Assembly: GCF_047948215.1 (NCBI RefSeq)
Contig: NC_134456.1
Location: 56,375,959 to 56,439,958 of the forward strand
Length of the DNA stretch: 64,000 nt
Direction of reading: 5' to 3'
Source of the DNA: Lycorma delicatula
Lineage: Eukaryota; Arthropoda; Insecta; Hemiptera; Fulgoridae
The position numbers and the translations under genes are program-made. The notes under the pieces were generated by a model. It saw nothing but the letters and a program-made list of their open reading frames with translations, searched no databases and was not told the DNA's origin. Of the stretch, positions 12,011-24,940 are shown in pieces. Position 1 is the stretch's first letter. Each line of letters begins with the position of its first letter.

Positions 12011-15000
12011 GAGTTCTTTGATTGTTGCTACTCTTCATTAGAACCGTATTTAATTAATGCCACATTGAAGTAACGGACATTACATATTCGATGGCTTGAA
12101 GTGGGTTTTGGGGGTAAATTAATTCTAAAATAACTTATCCAAAGAGAAACGAAAGAAATTCAGTCAAGAATACAAATGTTTTTTTCTTTAAAAAAATATT
12201 ATATTTTTTTACGTACTACTCCAGTAGTACTACTGGAATACTAATTTCAGTGTAAAATAATGATTTCTATTTATATGGTAATTTAGAGAACGGGAGAATA
12301 CAAAACTTTTTGATTTCTATAGAACGATTTAGATGCTAGATTGGCTGGATGTCAAATTGGCAATTACTTCATTTTAGAATAAAACAAGTCTGTGAAATTT
12401 CATCTGAATATTGCTAGTTAATTGAATTTTATTAGTCACTGTATTTTTCTGATAATATTTCAATAACAATAGAATTTTAATAACTTAATTCGATATAGAA
12501 TGAACTGTATAGTAAAACTGTCTATTGCAACTTGTTCTCATATTAATTATTTTAAATTACATATCGTGTGGAGCATATTCAGGAAATGTTCCTTTAATTA
12601 CATTGCATTTTTTTTTAAGCAGTATTGATTCGTTTTCCTTTAATTCATAAATTTATATAATTCTATTTTTCTGAAAGAAATTTAATCAATAATATTTAAC
12701 TTGTTTAATATTAAAAAATATTTTTATTTTAATAAATAGCATATTAAAATTAGCAGAAAAAAACAATATATAATAAAACAGTTAAAATAATGATTTTTGT
12801 ATCTCATTTTAAGAAATATTGATTCGTGAACTCACTACTCCGCAATGGTTTTAGGTCGGTCTAGCTGTTAGCTGAAACTGGATGTTTCATATCCCTGTTA
12901 AAAGATCAACAAAATTACCTTATAATTAATTATATCTTTTGAATAATATTTTAAAAGTCACTTATTTAAAAAAAGGAACTCATATCACGTTTATAACATT
13001 TTAACAATTAACTGTGATACAATACGACCCACTTCGACTTCAATCTTCTTATATTAAATTAGATCAGTATTATAATATTTATAAAAAGTTTTATTTAGTT
13101 TTACATAATTTAGCTTCAATATATCGTTAATGTTGTATAAGTATACGAAACGTTAATTTAAAACAATTTTTATTAATAATAGGGGTGCTGAATTAGAGTA
13201 CAATTTGAATTTTTTTTTGCTGTCGATTGGCTGGAATGAGTTACCATGTGTTACCGATTGAAAATATTGATAATTGAATATATTTCCTTAAAATAATATG
13301 GGTTGATTCTCATTATCGTTTTCCATGAAATCTTACATGTGTACACCATTTTATCAACAAATAACTTGAAATATCTAGAGTTGTAGTGATATACGGTTCA
13401 CTAACTTGCCATCATGTAAAATTAGTTTGCTTTGGTTAGATTTAAAAATTTAAAAAAATATTTATAATTTTTTTTTCTACTGTGTTGATTTAGTTTCTTC
13501 ACATAATGAGATCCTTCATTACATTTTCATCGCACTTTAAGAAAAAAAGTTTGATATCGTACCTACATATTTCAAATAATAAAATCCTTCTGACCTCGTC
13601 TACCGAGGTTGGATTCGAGTTCATTGTAATACTTGAACAATACAACGTAATTGAATTGTATAATTTAATTATTTGTATTTTTATAAATTTTAAGAAGTTT
13701 TTCTGTGATATAGCGAGACATTATTCTCCAACAGTTACATTCACTGTTTAACACAGTTACAAAAATTTAGAAGATACCAGATTGAATATATTTAGTATTA
13801 CCTTTTTTTTAGTATATTCCCAGGGTCATCCCTCAAACCAGTTTTTTTTAAAAACAGCTTTTCATTATTGAATTATTTTAAACAACAAAATAGATTCATG
13901 ATAAAAATTAAAACATGCAATTCTGAGATAGAAGACCTATAAAATATTTTTCAGACCTTTTCCGATGTATCTTGAATTTAAAAAATTCAAGTATATTTAG
14001 TTTTATTTTTTATCGGGATAATATTTTATGGGAATTGGTAGATTAAATTTTATATTTTAAAACTTATGTGAAGGATATACAGCTTTATATTAGTTTGTAT
14101 GGTTAATCTTATTATTACTTTATTAATTATTGGTAAATGAAAATATTACTATTATTATTTATACATCAGTTATTTAACAAAAATATTACTTGATTTCTGT
14201 AGTTCTGTATGTTGCACGCATAATGTACAAGAACAGAGATAAATAGATCTTAGGGCTGCTTTTAAACATTCTAAATCAATTGCTCTGATATTGAGTACGG
14301 TGTGATTACTATATATATTTCCTTTAAACATATGCTGAAAATTTCTTGGTTTTGTCTGTATGCATATCTGCTTATATTTACAGCTTTTCCACAACAGTCT
14401 TTTTAGACACTGTAACAAAAATCGGTTGTTTACTCAGGCAAACACTTCTGGATTTCTGTTTTAGAAATAACTGTTTATTTTTATATCTGTAAGTTATCGT
14501 CCATTTTTAAATAGTATAATTAACGTAAATATTCTTTACATGTTTATAATCTGTATTCATATTTGATTGCTAAAAGGTAAATACTTGTAAGCTTAAGCAG
14601 CTCACTTCTCAAATTATATTTAAAACGCTTATAACATCTCACTCGTTAGGATATCTTCCAGAACTTACTTCCTCCGTTTCTACGTATTAGCTCGATGAAA
14701 GTGTAATTGATTTGTACATATGAGCAAACAACATACACTGGGAGATAGATGTTTACATCAAAAATATTTCAATATTTCTCCACATTAGATTTTAATTGAA
14801 AATCTTTTGTTTTTTAATCTGTTAAAATATATGAGAACTCTGAAATTCCACCTTAATGTAGCTTCACCAATGTAAATGTAAAAACCCGATAAATATTTTC
14901 ATAGAATTTCGAAATTATATGTACTGAATTTCTATCTTCCTAATCAGAAGAGATGGTGATATATGGATACCAACTACATGGCCGATTATATATCATACTC

Positions 15001-18000
15001 AATGTTGTTTTTGACTTGAATTCCTAAACTTTTTGTTATAAATGTTACATATTGCATAATCTAATGTAGAAATGTATTATTATTGCTTATGTATTTAATT
15101 TTATTATTAATTATTCCTGACAAACTTTAGTAGTTCTGAACTTGAGCAAGATATGCTGATCTCGAAAAATAGTTTTACTACATTTTTCACATTTTTGATG
15201 AATAATGAACAGTCTCTACTTACTACGAAAGAGGAATTTGACTGCCTGGTTTCAAGTTTCCAGCTCTTCCTATCTTACCGGGCTTTTTAATTATTCCTTT
15301 TTAATTTAACCTTTTAAAGATTATCAATCAAATATTTAATAACAATTATGCTGAATTTCAGCTTACTTTTAAGCTGTTTTCTAGTTTCCTAAATATTCTT
15401 AAAAGAAACACAGTTATCAGTTTTATATTTCCCAGCACTGTTGATCTTGTCATCTATTTTCAATGACTTTCTAATTTTTTGCTTCCTTCTAAGGAATCCT
15501 TAGGAATAAGTATGAATTTTTGGAGAAATAAGGGACTTATTGACGAGCGAGTCAGTTCAGGTACCGTTACTTAGTATAGATTTTAAACAAGTATTTGTAT
15601 TGTTAACTTCATAACTACTTAGCTTGCCCATTATTTAATAAACTACACTTTATTATCCACCCTAAAAAGACCGGAATTGTCCTCCTACAGAATTTTTAAA
15701 AAATTAAGATTAGATTCTCTACAAAATTGTAAACTCAATTACATTATGAAAGTGGTATTGTGTAGTTGTTAAATCTCAACACGATACTTTCCATTCAGTA
15801 GCCTTAATTAAATTCCAACGACTATGCGATCCCAAGTACGTTTATGCGACAAAGTACGACGGTGAAATATAAAATAAAATCGAATTGTATACCACTATAA
15901 AGTAACTCGGGCATTTAACTCCAACGTAATAATTAATATATTTTTTAAATTTATATTAAGTTGCCGACTGGCGATGAATGCCTGCCTGGAATAAGGTTTA
16001 ATATGGGGTTAGTAACTTGAGTCACAGTGTGAGTAATTAATTCAACGCTACCTTTTTAAATTTTAAAATACAGTAATTAATAAATTGATATTTCAGTTAA
16101 AATTAATGATGAAAATGTAGAATTAAAAAAAAATTAAGGTATAGATTTCACTAATTATATATACTCGTATGATTAATATTGATTTAAAACCTTGCAGTCG
16201 AATTTGAAATGTGTCAAACAACGTAATTAATTTATTTGTGACAGCTGTGGTCTCTAAACTTCATTTTGTACCAGGTTACAATGTACACTTTTTAAAAGTA
16301 TAAATATAATGTACTAAATTTCATTTATAAACTGTTAGGGTAGTTTTATTTGTGAACAGCGAAGGTATTTGCAGTAAAAGAATTTTATACTTGTCTTATC
16401 TATTGTTAATACAAGACTAGTGGTAAAAGTGTTAAGACTAGCGGTTTTGCTATGTCTTTTGTCAATGGGACTGAATTCTGGTTTTCCATTTTCTTTAGCT
16501 ACCTGTAAATAAATCCTGACGAGTACTTTAAATTCCGTTTTGTATGTAATCTCTGTTTATTATTAATATTATTGATATTTATGATTATTTGTTTGTTATT
16601 GCCATTTGATATTATTATTACTATTGTCATTAATGATTTGTCTTTTATTACTTATGTTTTTAAATCAATAAATTATAATTATATAAACATTTTCAATTGT
16701 CAATCTCCTAATCAAGCCACGAATACACAACAATTTCTTCAATTGTTAACGAAAAAATGTAATAAAATTCAGTGTTACTCCATTTTAACTTTTAAACTCA
16801 GAATTTCAAGAATCTTTTCTCAGAATGCATACATCGTAAGAAGGTGAAAACAATTTTTCATTAATTAATTTTTAGTAGCTTTTGCTGGGCGTTGATTATT
16901 CGTCAGCCAGGACATTTAGTTTTATATATATATATATATATATATGTATTAAAAATATATGAACTTATTTTATTACCCAAAACATTTGGTCTCAATTATT
17001 TTTAAATATAACATATTTTTATGTGAGAAACTAATTTTATAGAATCAAACATAGATTGGAATTGGGTCGTATTTGTATATAAGTTTAATGTTTTGGTATA
17101 TTTTATATGTTTTGAACAATTCTTGGAAGGAACAACAATCTCTTATTTATAACAAAAAAAAAGTTATTACGAAAAGTTCTGAGAATCACACTATTAAGGC
17201 TGGTGAGATATTCTTATGCGTATTGTTAAAATATGTATATATATTTGGAGAAAGATGTTGTTCGCAGCTAAAACAATACATATTCATATGATGTTATAAG
17301 GAAAAATATTGTGAGTGAAACAATTTTTCGAAACAATGTTCCAACATTTTATTTTCTTGTTTTATAAAATTCAACTATGTTTTTTCTTCAAGTATTAAAC
17401 TTGGAAGTAATAAATTCGTCACTGAAAAGTTCAGTACATTTATTTTAATTCTTTTGAAGTGATTGCGAAAAATTATATTAGCTTTTTGTAATTATATAAA
17501 ACACATTTACGTATTAAAATTTATACATTTGTTTCTATTTTTATAAATTAAAGTAGGTATTGATATATCTGAAACGAAAAACTGATTTAATGTTTCTATT
17601 TTGAATAAATTTATGACATGACATTTTATATAATTATATTTTAAATGTTTATAACAAAAATATACTTAGGATTGAAATTTGTTTGCATTTTTATAAGAAC
17701 TTCATTTACCCTACTTAGATGAGAAAGTTTATATAATCTTTTGTTTGTGATTTAACAGAAAAATTTGTATTTACTTGTTACTTCATTCTGTTAGTCCCAG
17801 TCTTTCTTATGACTAAAGCATGTAAATCACTTGAGACGCAAGAAGCGCTAATCATAATCATTTTTTCTGAGAGTAATGATGCTGTCTACACATTCAGTTC
17901 CTGTATTAAATATAGTGGACGTGTATACCTTTACGATGAATATCAGTTGAACTTTGATCGGCGTAATATTACTATGTGCTGCAATATATATTATTTAGTA

Positions 18001-20399
18001 AAGAAGATAATGGAAACCTTTTCTCTCCTTAATTTATGTAGTAAACGTAGCTCAGATATTGTTATTTTTAAATATAGCTATGTATTTTTGAGAAATGAAT
18101 TGAGTTTCATATCAAGCAGCCTGTAATCGTAATGTCACCACGTATAAAATATATACAAGAACATTTGTAATTTACTAAATTGTACTTAGGTTACGCCTAG
18201 ATGTAGGGTAGACGAAGTTTATTCATAAGCAACTCAAAAATTGGATTCCGAATTTTCGTAAAAAATGTCATTTTAGCTAATAACGTATATTATAAACTAA
18301 AATATTTAAAATATATAAAGTCTAAGAAGGAAATTAACATTTGCAGTACATTTTCTTATGGTGTTAATATACTGAAATTAAAATTGTTATAGGAATTCAA
18401 ATCATTCTACAACGAATAAGGTGTAAATTCTGGAACGTAACCGAACCCAGTATTGAATATTTTATCATTATTTTTATTTGTTTATTACCTTTTTTCAAAT
18501 TATAAAAGTTAAAGCAGGTTAATTTTAATACATTTAACCGGAAATTAACTTTTCGTTTTGACGTACTTAATTTTACTCTATATGTAGCATAATAGATATA
18601 TACTCCAGTGAAAAATTACGTTGCCTTAATGAAAAAAATATATATAATAAAAATGGTAGTTGAATAAAAGGATAAAATAGAGCGTAAGGGATTGTGTAAA
18701 AAAATGTTAAATAATGAAGAGAAATAAATAAAGAGTAACCTTGTAATGAATGGTGACTCATTGGCGTGACGCTATCCCTCTTGTCACTGAACATGTGAAA
18801 TGTGCTGCAAGTCAACATTTCTTCTCTTTTTTAATTGACTTTAATATAATATGTTACTCCGGTTTCTTTACTTCACAAATGTATTTTTTTTTTTTCATTA
18901 CAAGTATTCCACTAAACAATTCCTTCACGTGTTCACAAATATTATAAGGCAGATTATTATACTTTTAAGATACGCTATTTTTAATCACAATTCAGATGGT
19001 AGACCATACACTTGGAAAAAAAATGTATTTAATATGTTAAGTACAAAAGTGGCATTTTGCTAGTAGATGGTAATTTTTATTTTCCGGATTATTATTTACT
19101 ACTACAGAGGTATTGCTTTCGATAAAAAATGATCTTCGAGATTTTTGGTTTTTTTTCTATAGACCTCGCTACGAGAACAATAAAAATTTTACGTAAAAAA
19201 TTCCATGTCTGTGTGCGTGTCGTCTACTAAATTTCTTTATATCTCAGATGTTACCAGAGTACCCAAATAATTTGATATTTGGCATGATGCCTTCTGTATA
19301 TGCGGCATTGATGCCGTTAAAATTTGATACTGATATCTTGCGGGAATAAAGTGATAGTAGTGGGTGGGAGAGTCATATCTTGCGATGTATAGAATTTAGT
19401 GAAGAGCTTACTCTGACGCATTTTGAGTAGTAGTTAAGATATTCACTGCCAAAAACTTATTCAAATAAAACCAACCCCACTCTTAAAAAAAAAAAAAAAA
19501 TATTATAATTTCTTTAGTTTTTTTATTACTTCTGTTTATTTAAATTAAAATTTAATATTACGGCTTCCAAATACGGAAAATTGACTTTTTTAAATTTTAG
19601 TAACAATGTGTTTGGGAGTGAGATGATATTATCGCTTGTTCGCGGCTCCGATTAGGATATTGAGAGATTGACAATTGAAAATGTTTAAATTTCAAATTTA
19701 AACTTTAGTTAAGGTGGGTGATCGTGTTGAAAATCTATTCCATGTAGTATTCACTGCTTTTACGATAATATTTCATGATGTAGAATTTATCAGCAGATTA
19801 CTACACTGAAGATAATAAAACGTCTGGTACATATTAATTACTATCTACCCGCACATATAGCCAAAATTCTATATAAAACACAGAAGAAATCTTTAAGAAC
19901 ACATTCGGTGACAGAAAATGCATGACTTTAAAAGGTTAGCTTCATCCATGAAGTCAATTTGTTCGGCAGTAACATAAAACTGCTAACCAAACAACCGTTT
20001 TAGAAACAAGGTTACTATACCATTTTAAAACAACTAAAGAAATTTATAATATCATATAAACAAAATAAACGCATACAAAAAAAGTAACCATAATATGAAA
20101 ATTTTTAAGATAGTACATAATAATTAGGATTTTGACTTACGTATCTGAGTAATATAAAATTTATCTTCTCAATAATTTGGAAAAAATAAATACGTATTAA
20201 ACAAACAGATATATTACAGATCGCTTTTAGATTAATCGATTACATAAATAATTCCTTCCCCTCTTAAACACGGGTCTCATTACAAATGCATCACTGATAA
20301 CTCCAGTGAACAGTAGAATTAAAAACTTTCAATTGACTTCGATAGGTCAAAACAATAAAAATATTCCATAGTTAGTTAACTTTCTGGATTCGGCCCCAT
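12011..20399. other. Long AT-rich non-coding stretch
   Basis: No gene recognised over about 8.4 kb. Small features only: a 16-bp perfect palindrome CCAGTAGTACTACTGG at 12221-12236, a (TA)n run near 16922-16944, and a 15-16 nt poly(A) run near 19486. The segment at about 19150-19480 has less AT-rich, repeat-like text, beginning with CCATGTCTGTGTGCGTGTCG, and may be an interspersed repeat, but I cannot classify it. Short open frames at 13506, 14170, 16572, 17073, 17809 and 18573-19063 have unremarkable low-complexity translations. Confidence 0.5.
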
Positions 20400-20652
20400 A
20401 GATTGTGCATCCCTTGTTCGTGGACATGTGAGTGAGATATAGTCTTGTACAGACTCAGGCCAACCGTTCCTGAAAAGTAGTTAATTAAAACCCAACCACT
20501 AAAGAACACAGCTATCCACAATCTAATATTCAAGTCAGAATAAAAGAGCGACAGCCTTTGTTAGGATTCGAACTTGAGAACATATACTGATTTCATTTCA
20601 AAATCAGCTGATTATAACGACGAGTTTTACCACTAGCATAGCCCAGCGGGTT
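20400..20652 (-). repeat. tRNA-derived SINE, near full length (family A)
   Basis: Read on the minus strand from about 20652, the element starts with a tRNA-like head. An A-box-like TATGCTAGTGGT lies at 20640-20629 and a B-box AGTTCGAATCC at 20574-20564. A body follows that includes GGGTTTTAATTAACTACTTT and ends near 20400. The segment AGTCTTGTACAGACTCAGG at 20441-20459 recurs at 30013-30031 in a second copy, which shows this is a dispersed family. Such elements are transcribed by RNA polymerase III and copied by a partner LINE. The left (3') end is uncertain by tens of bases and I did not find a clear target duplication. Confidence 0.8.
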
Positions 20653-23600
20653 ATTCCGTAGTTTATAAACTATAACAGTTATTAAAGTAGTGCATTATTT
20701 CAGTAGATTTGTAATGGTTTTTTTTTGAAACGGATTTTAATAGGTCTCATTCATTTAGCTAACTGATATCCCTTATCGGTTAAGATATAACGGAAATCTA
20801 TTCGTAGGTTAAAGTCAGGAACCCCATTAGGTTCCTTAAGCTAAAATACAGGTTGCTTACTTTAGTTGCCGTTTTTAGACTAGATATCAATTTACACACG
20901 TTGATGAAAATGTAAAACTTTGCGTTCTTAAGTATTTACAAAAAAATTCCTGATAAAATAAGTTTAAAATAAATTAAAAAAAATAATAGACTAATTTTGT
21001 GTAAAGTATGTAAATGTGGCTTGCTTTTTATAAGATTATAAAAAAAATATATAAATTAAAAAAAGGTTACTTTATTTTTTACAAACTTAGAACTATTTTC
21101 TTAATCGTAACACTGTTATATAATTCCTTCTTTAAGTTAATAAAAAAGTAAACTTATAGAAATTTAGGTCAGAATTGTTTCATATACCCTGAGCATATAT
21201 AAATGTACATATAGGTCTTTAAAGTTTAAGTGAACAAGGCCATCTACTCCATCTTTACGTTCTCATTTCTTGTAAATAGGAAGCGATGCAGCGTTAACAT
21301 ATATATAAGCTTATTTTCACTACGAATAATGATTTCGATTACATTTTTTAAATTCGTTGACACTTTTTGCTGCTTTACTCTTATTTCTGAAATTCATTCG
21401 TAAAATTGAATACCAATCAAAAAACAATATTTTGACTGAAATATTAATCTTTTTAAAAGCCTTTTGCACATGTGCGAGCGCGCGCGCGTGTGTGTTTCTA
21501 TGTGTTTAATTAGTTTGTAATATTATCTATTAATACCGTTGATTCAATCCTTTTAAGATAAAATAATTTAATAATTTTTATAAAAAAATGTTGATCGTTC
21601 ATCATACAATTAAGTTTTTTATTTTTATTTTTGATTATCTTAACTTAATATTTTGTCTCTTTAATAAATTAGATAATTTCATTTCATTTCATAATTAAAC
21701 ATGGGTGAATTAATTTTAAGAGAATTACTAGAGCAATGGGCTTTAAACAGTTTTATTTTCCAAACTCCTGTTGTAAAACACTTCGTTAAAGATTTCATAA
21801 CTGCCTGTTGAAACAGAACTAGTTCATTCATAGTGAAAAAAAAGTAAAAATATCCATGGAATTGAAATCAGGGTTAACGATGTCATCTTACTTATTGATA
21901 ATTGCACTGTTTAATACTTTTCTTAAGTTAAATCAGTATTCTGTGGAATATATTAATTTATGGTGTTGTGAAGTTTCAGCGTCTGCTTCTTCACCGTACG
22001 TTGTAAAATGAGAACGAGTTGATCGTCTTTCTATTTTTGTAACATTTGATTATATTTTCTTCTAACCGCTAACGTTCTCTTAAAGAATGTTCAACTTAAC
22101 AGTTATAAATGTTCTCCTCGGTTCTTTAAAAATAATTATTTGTAAATAAGCTTGTAAAGACAATCGCTAACAAACTGTTAAAAAAAAATTAATTTAAACT
22201 AGATCGAATTTTTATCGTGAAAAATTCAGTAGTAATAAAGAAATTGGTTAAAGTAAATATAAATTTAAAAAAGGACCTTCAATTATATATTTTAAATAAA
22301 AATAAAAACTAATGATGATTATGCTGAAAAATAAAACCAAAAAACAATATTTAGGAAAGAGTTCAAAAAATAAGTGTAAATAAGTGTAAAAATAATAATA
22401 ATTTTAAACTTTTTTCTGCTTTCTTATTGTAGAAGAAATCAAAGATTTTATTTGTTAACCTGTTTTTACTGATTATGACAAAGGGATCAAAGAACATCAA
22501 TCTTTGATTTTCCATTTTGCGTAATGTTTTCTATATTTTGATATGTTTCATTATTTCTTGTAAGTTTTAATGCGTCTTTATCCTTTACTGGATCTAATAT
22601 TTTTCTTCTTTCTTTCTTTCCTATATTTTCCATATTTGTATTCAATTATTATTACGTATTATTAATATAATTAATATATTATTGTATTAATATAATTAAT
22701 TTTTATTATTATATATTTTTTACTTTAATTAACTTGTTTTACGATTTCTTTTTAAATTATATTTACTTTTATATATTTTTACCTATCTATTGAGTGTGAT
22801 AATTTAGTAATTGAAATACTTACGTAAATAACCGTTTATTATGCCTTATTTCTAAGTACATCTTAACTTTAAAGTTCTTAAAAGTAAAGTTCAAAATATT
22901 TATTTTATAAAATATATTATTCTGGTTTATTACACTGTCTGTACCATGCCTGCATGGCAATGTTTTATATAATCTAAATATTACCTTACAATTTCACAAA
23001 TTTTTGAATAAAAGGTTAAAACCATTTAAAATTGTATAGACAGCTGTTTGAGAAATTCAGCATTGAAGTTTTGTAATTTTAAGTAATAATTAAAAAATAA
23101 CGCGTTTGGCAGGAGTAAGATCTAATGTTAATAGAACGTTCATAAAATTTTTTAGAGTTAAAAAAATTCACTATTCTTAAAAATACTTGAATTGAATAAA
23201 AATATTTTTAAAATGATCTAAACCCGGTACAGATAATTTCTAAATTAAAATTCTCTCCTCCAATAGATTCTAGATATGTTTCCATACGAATGATGATAAA
23301 CTTTTTATGCTATCCTCCTATCTTTTAAAATTATGATTATTTTTAATTAAAGATAGTGAATTTAAATGGATTTAAAATTGTTTAAAATGTACACCACTAC
23401 AGATCTTCATAAAATCAATTATTATTATAACCTACAACTTATTTCTTGTACTATCTTTTAATTAAAGAATTATTTATTTTTTTGTACTGTTTAAATAAAG
23501 AAGAATCTTTTTGATGCAAAATATTACAATTTTTTTCTTGTAAATTTAATGAATTTTCTGCTAAATTTTATCTAGTTTGCTTTAGCAGTCTACAGTTTGG

Positions 23601-24940
23601 ACCGTAATTTTCATCTTTCATTGGTTATAGACTAAGATTTAATATTTTTCCAGTGATCGTCAATTTTATAGAAGTAATTCCCATTTAGACGTTCTATATT
23701 TATGTAAAAATTAATTTAAAAAGGATTTATAGAGAATTACGTTTTTTTTCTTTTCTAGTGTATTTTCTAGAACACTCCTACAAAGAATGATAAAAATTTT
23801 AAACAAAAAGTGAATCATTATCATTGCAATAATAATAATAATAATACAAGAAGTATAACCAGTCCTCATTTTAGCCGTATTTCTTTAGGATAAGAAAATT
23901 CCTCGATCTGGATATCAATCACGTAGCCACAACCACTCTCAGATATGTAGCCTAGCTTTACCTCTTCTGTTCGTGTTCTGCATACCCTTGTAACCAAATA
24001 ACTAAATAACCAACAACGATAAACTAAACTTTCTAGAAAATAACTTAGCCCCTCGTCATAGTCTCCCTTTACATTACCATTCGTCTGTAAACTCTTTCTC
24101 CTAGTTTGTATCCTAAAAAAACTCCATTTCTCACTAAAACAGAGACGAAAAGAAAATTAGATTCTCTTCCTCCACATTTCACCCACTTTCCTTCTCTACA
24201 TATATCTGTCTCACTCAGTGGTATTTTAAAACATAGCCGACTTATTCTTCTTGGGATGAGAATTTTTGTTTTTTTTTTATTAAATTGCATATTCTCTCAC
24301 ACGTGTTCGATATGTACAACAGACTCTATTTGCACGCACGCGCGTGCGTGTTTTCAAAATCTAAATTATCATATATCATGAAGCCTAAATATTCGCTTTT
24401 AACGAAATTTATTGCAACTTTGTTACGTTTACAGAATTAAGAAGTCTTACATTACTGCTTGCAGATTTATCGAACTTGTACGGTTTTAGTTGATATCACA
24501 GAGAATGCCTTCTTTCCCTTAATTTCTAGGTAGTAGAGTTAACTTTCATTAACTGTAGCCATAAAGCTAAATATTCTAAATAAATAAAATTGTAATATTT
24601 TCATTTATCTTTTATTATTGATTGTTTTATAATATAAATTTTATAAATAATATTACTATTACTTTATAATAAGGTTTTCCTTCCATTAAGTCTAATAAAT
24701 ATGATTATATTTAAGTCAGAATGTGTGAATGTATTTTTTTTACCGTTGTTAACATTAAACTCAGGTTTTTTTGTTTCGATTTAAGTAATTCATTAATTAT
24801 TATTTCCATTAAATGTTGAATTTAGAGTAAATTTATTCAAGTAAACGCCTTTTTTAAGTAGTGAAACTTAAATAGAAACTGTATTAAATTCTACTGCGCT
24901 ATATTTCGTGTAGTAATATTTTGCATCGACTAAATCTGTT
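20653..24940. other. AT-rich non-coding stretch with alternating purine-pyrimidine runs
   Basis: No gene seen. Small features: GCGAGCGCGCGCGCGTGTGT near 21474-21494 and the palindromic CACGCACGCGCGTGCGTG near 24333-24350, both alternating purine-pyrimidine runs; a (TTTC)n stretch near 22606; and (AATATAATT)-like text near 22665-22700. The overlapping open frames at 24069-24381 show no family resemblance. Confidence 0.5.

Noticed and set aside
18573..19063. Cluster of three short open frames
   Set aside because: Low-complexity, Phe/Tyr-rich translations in AT-rich DNA on both strands; nothing supports a gene.
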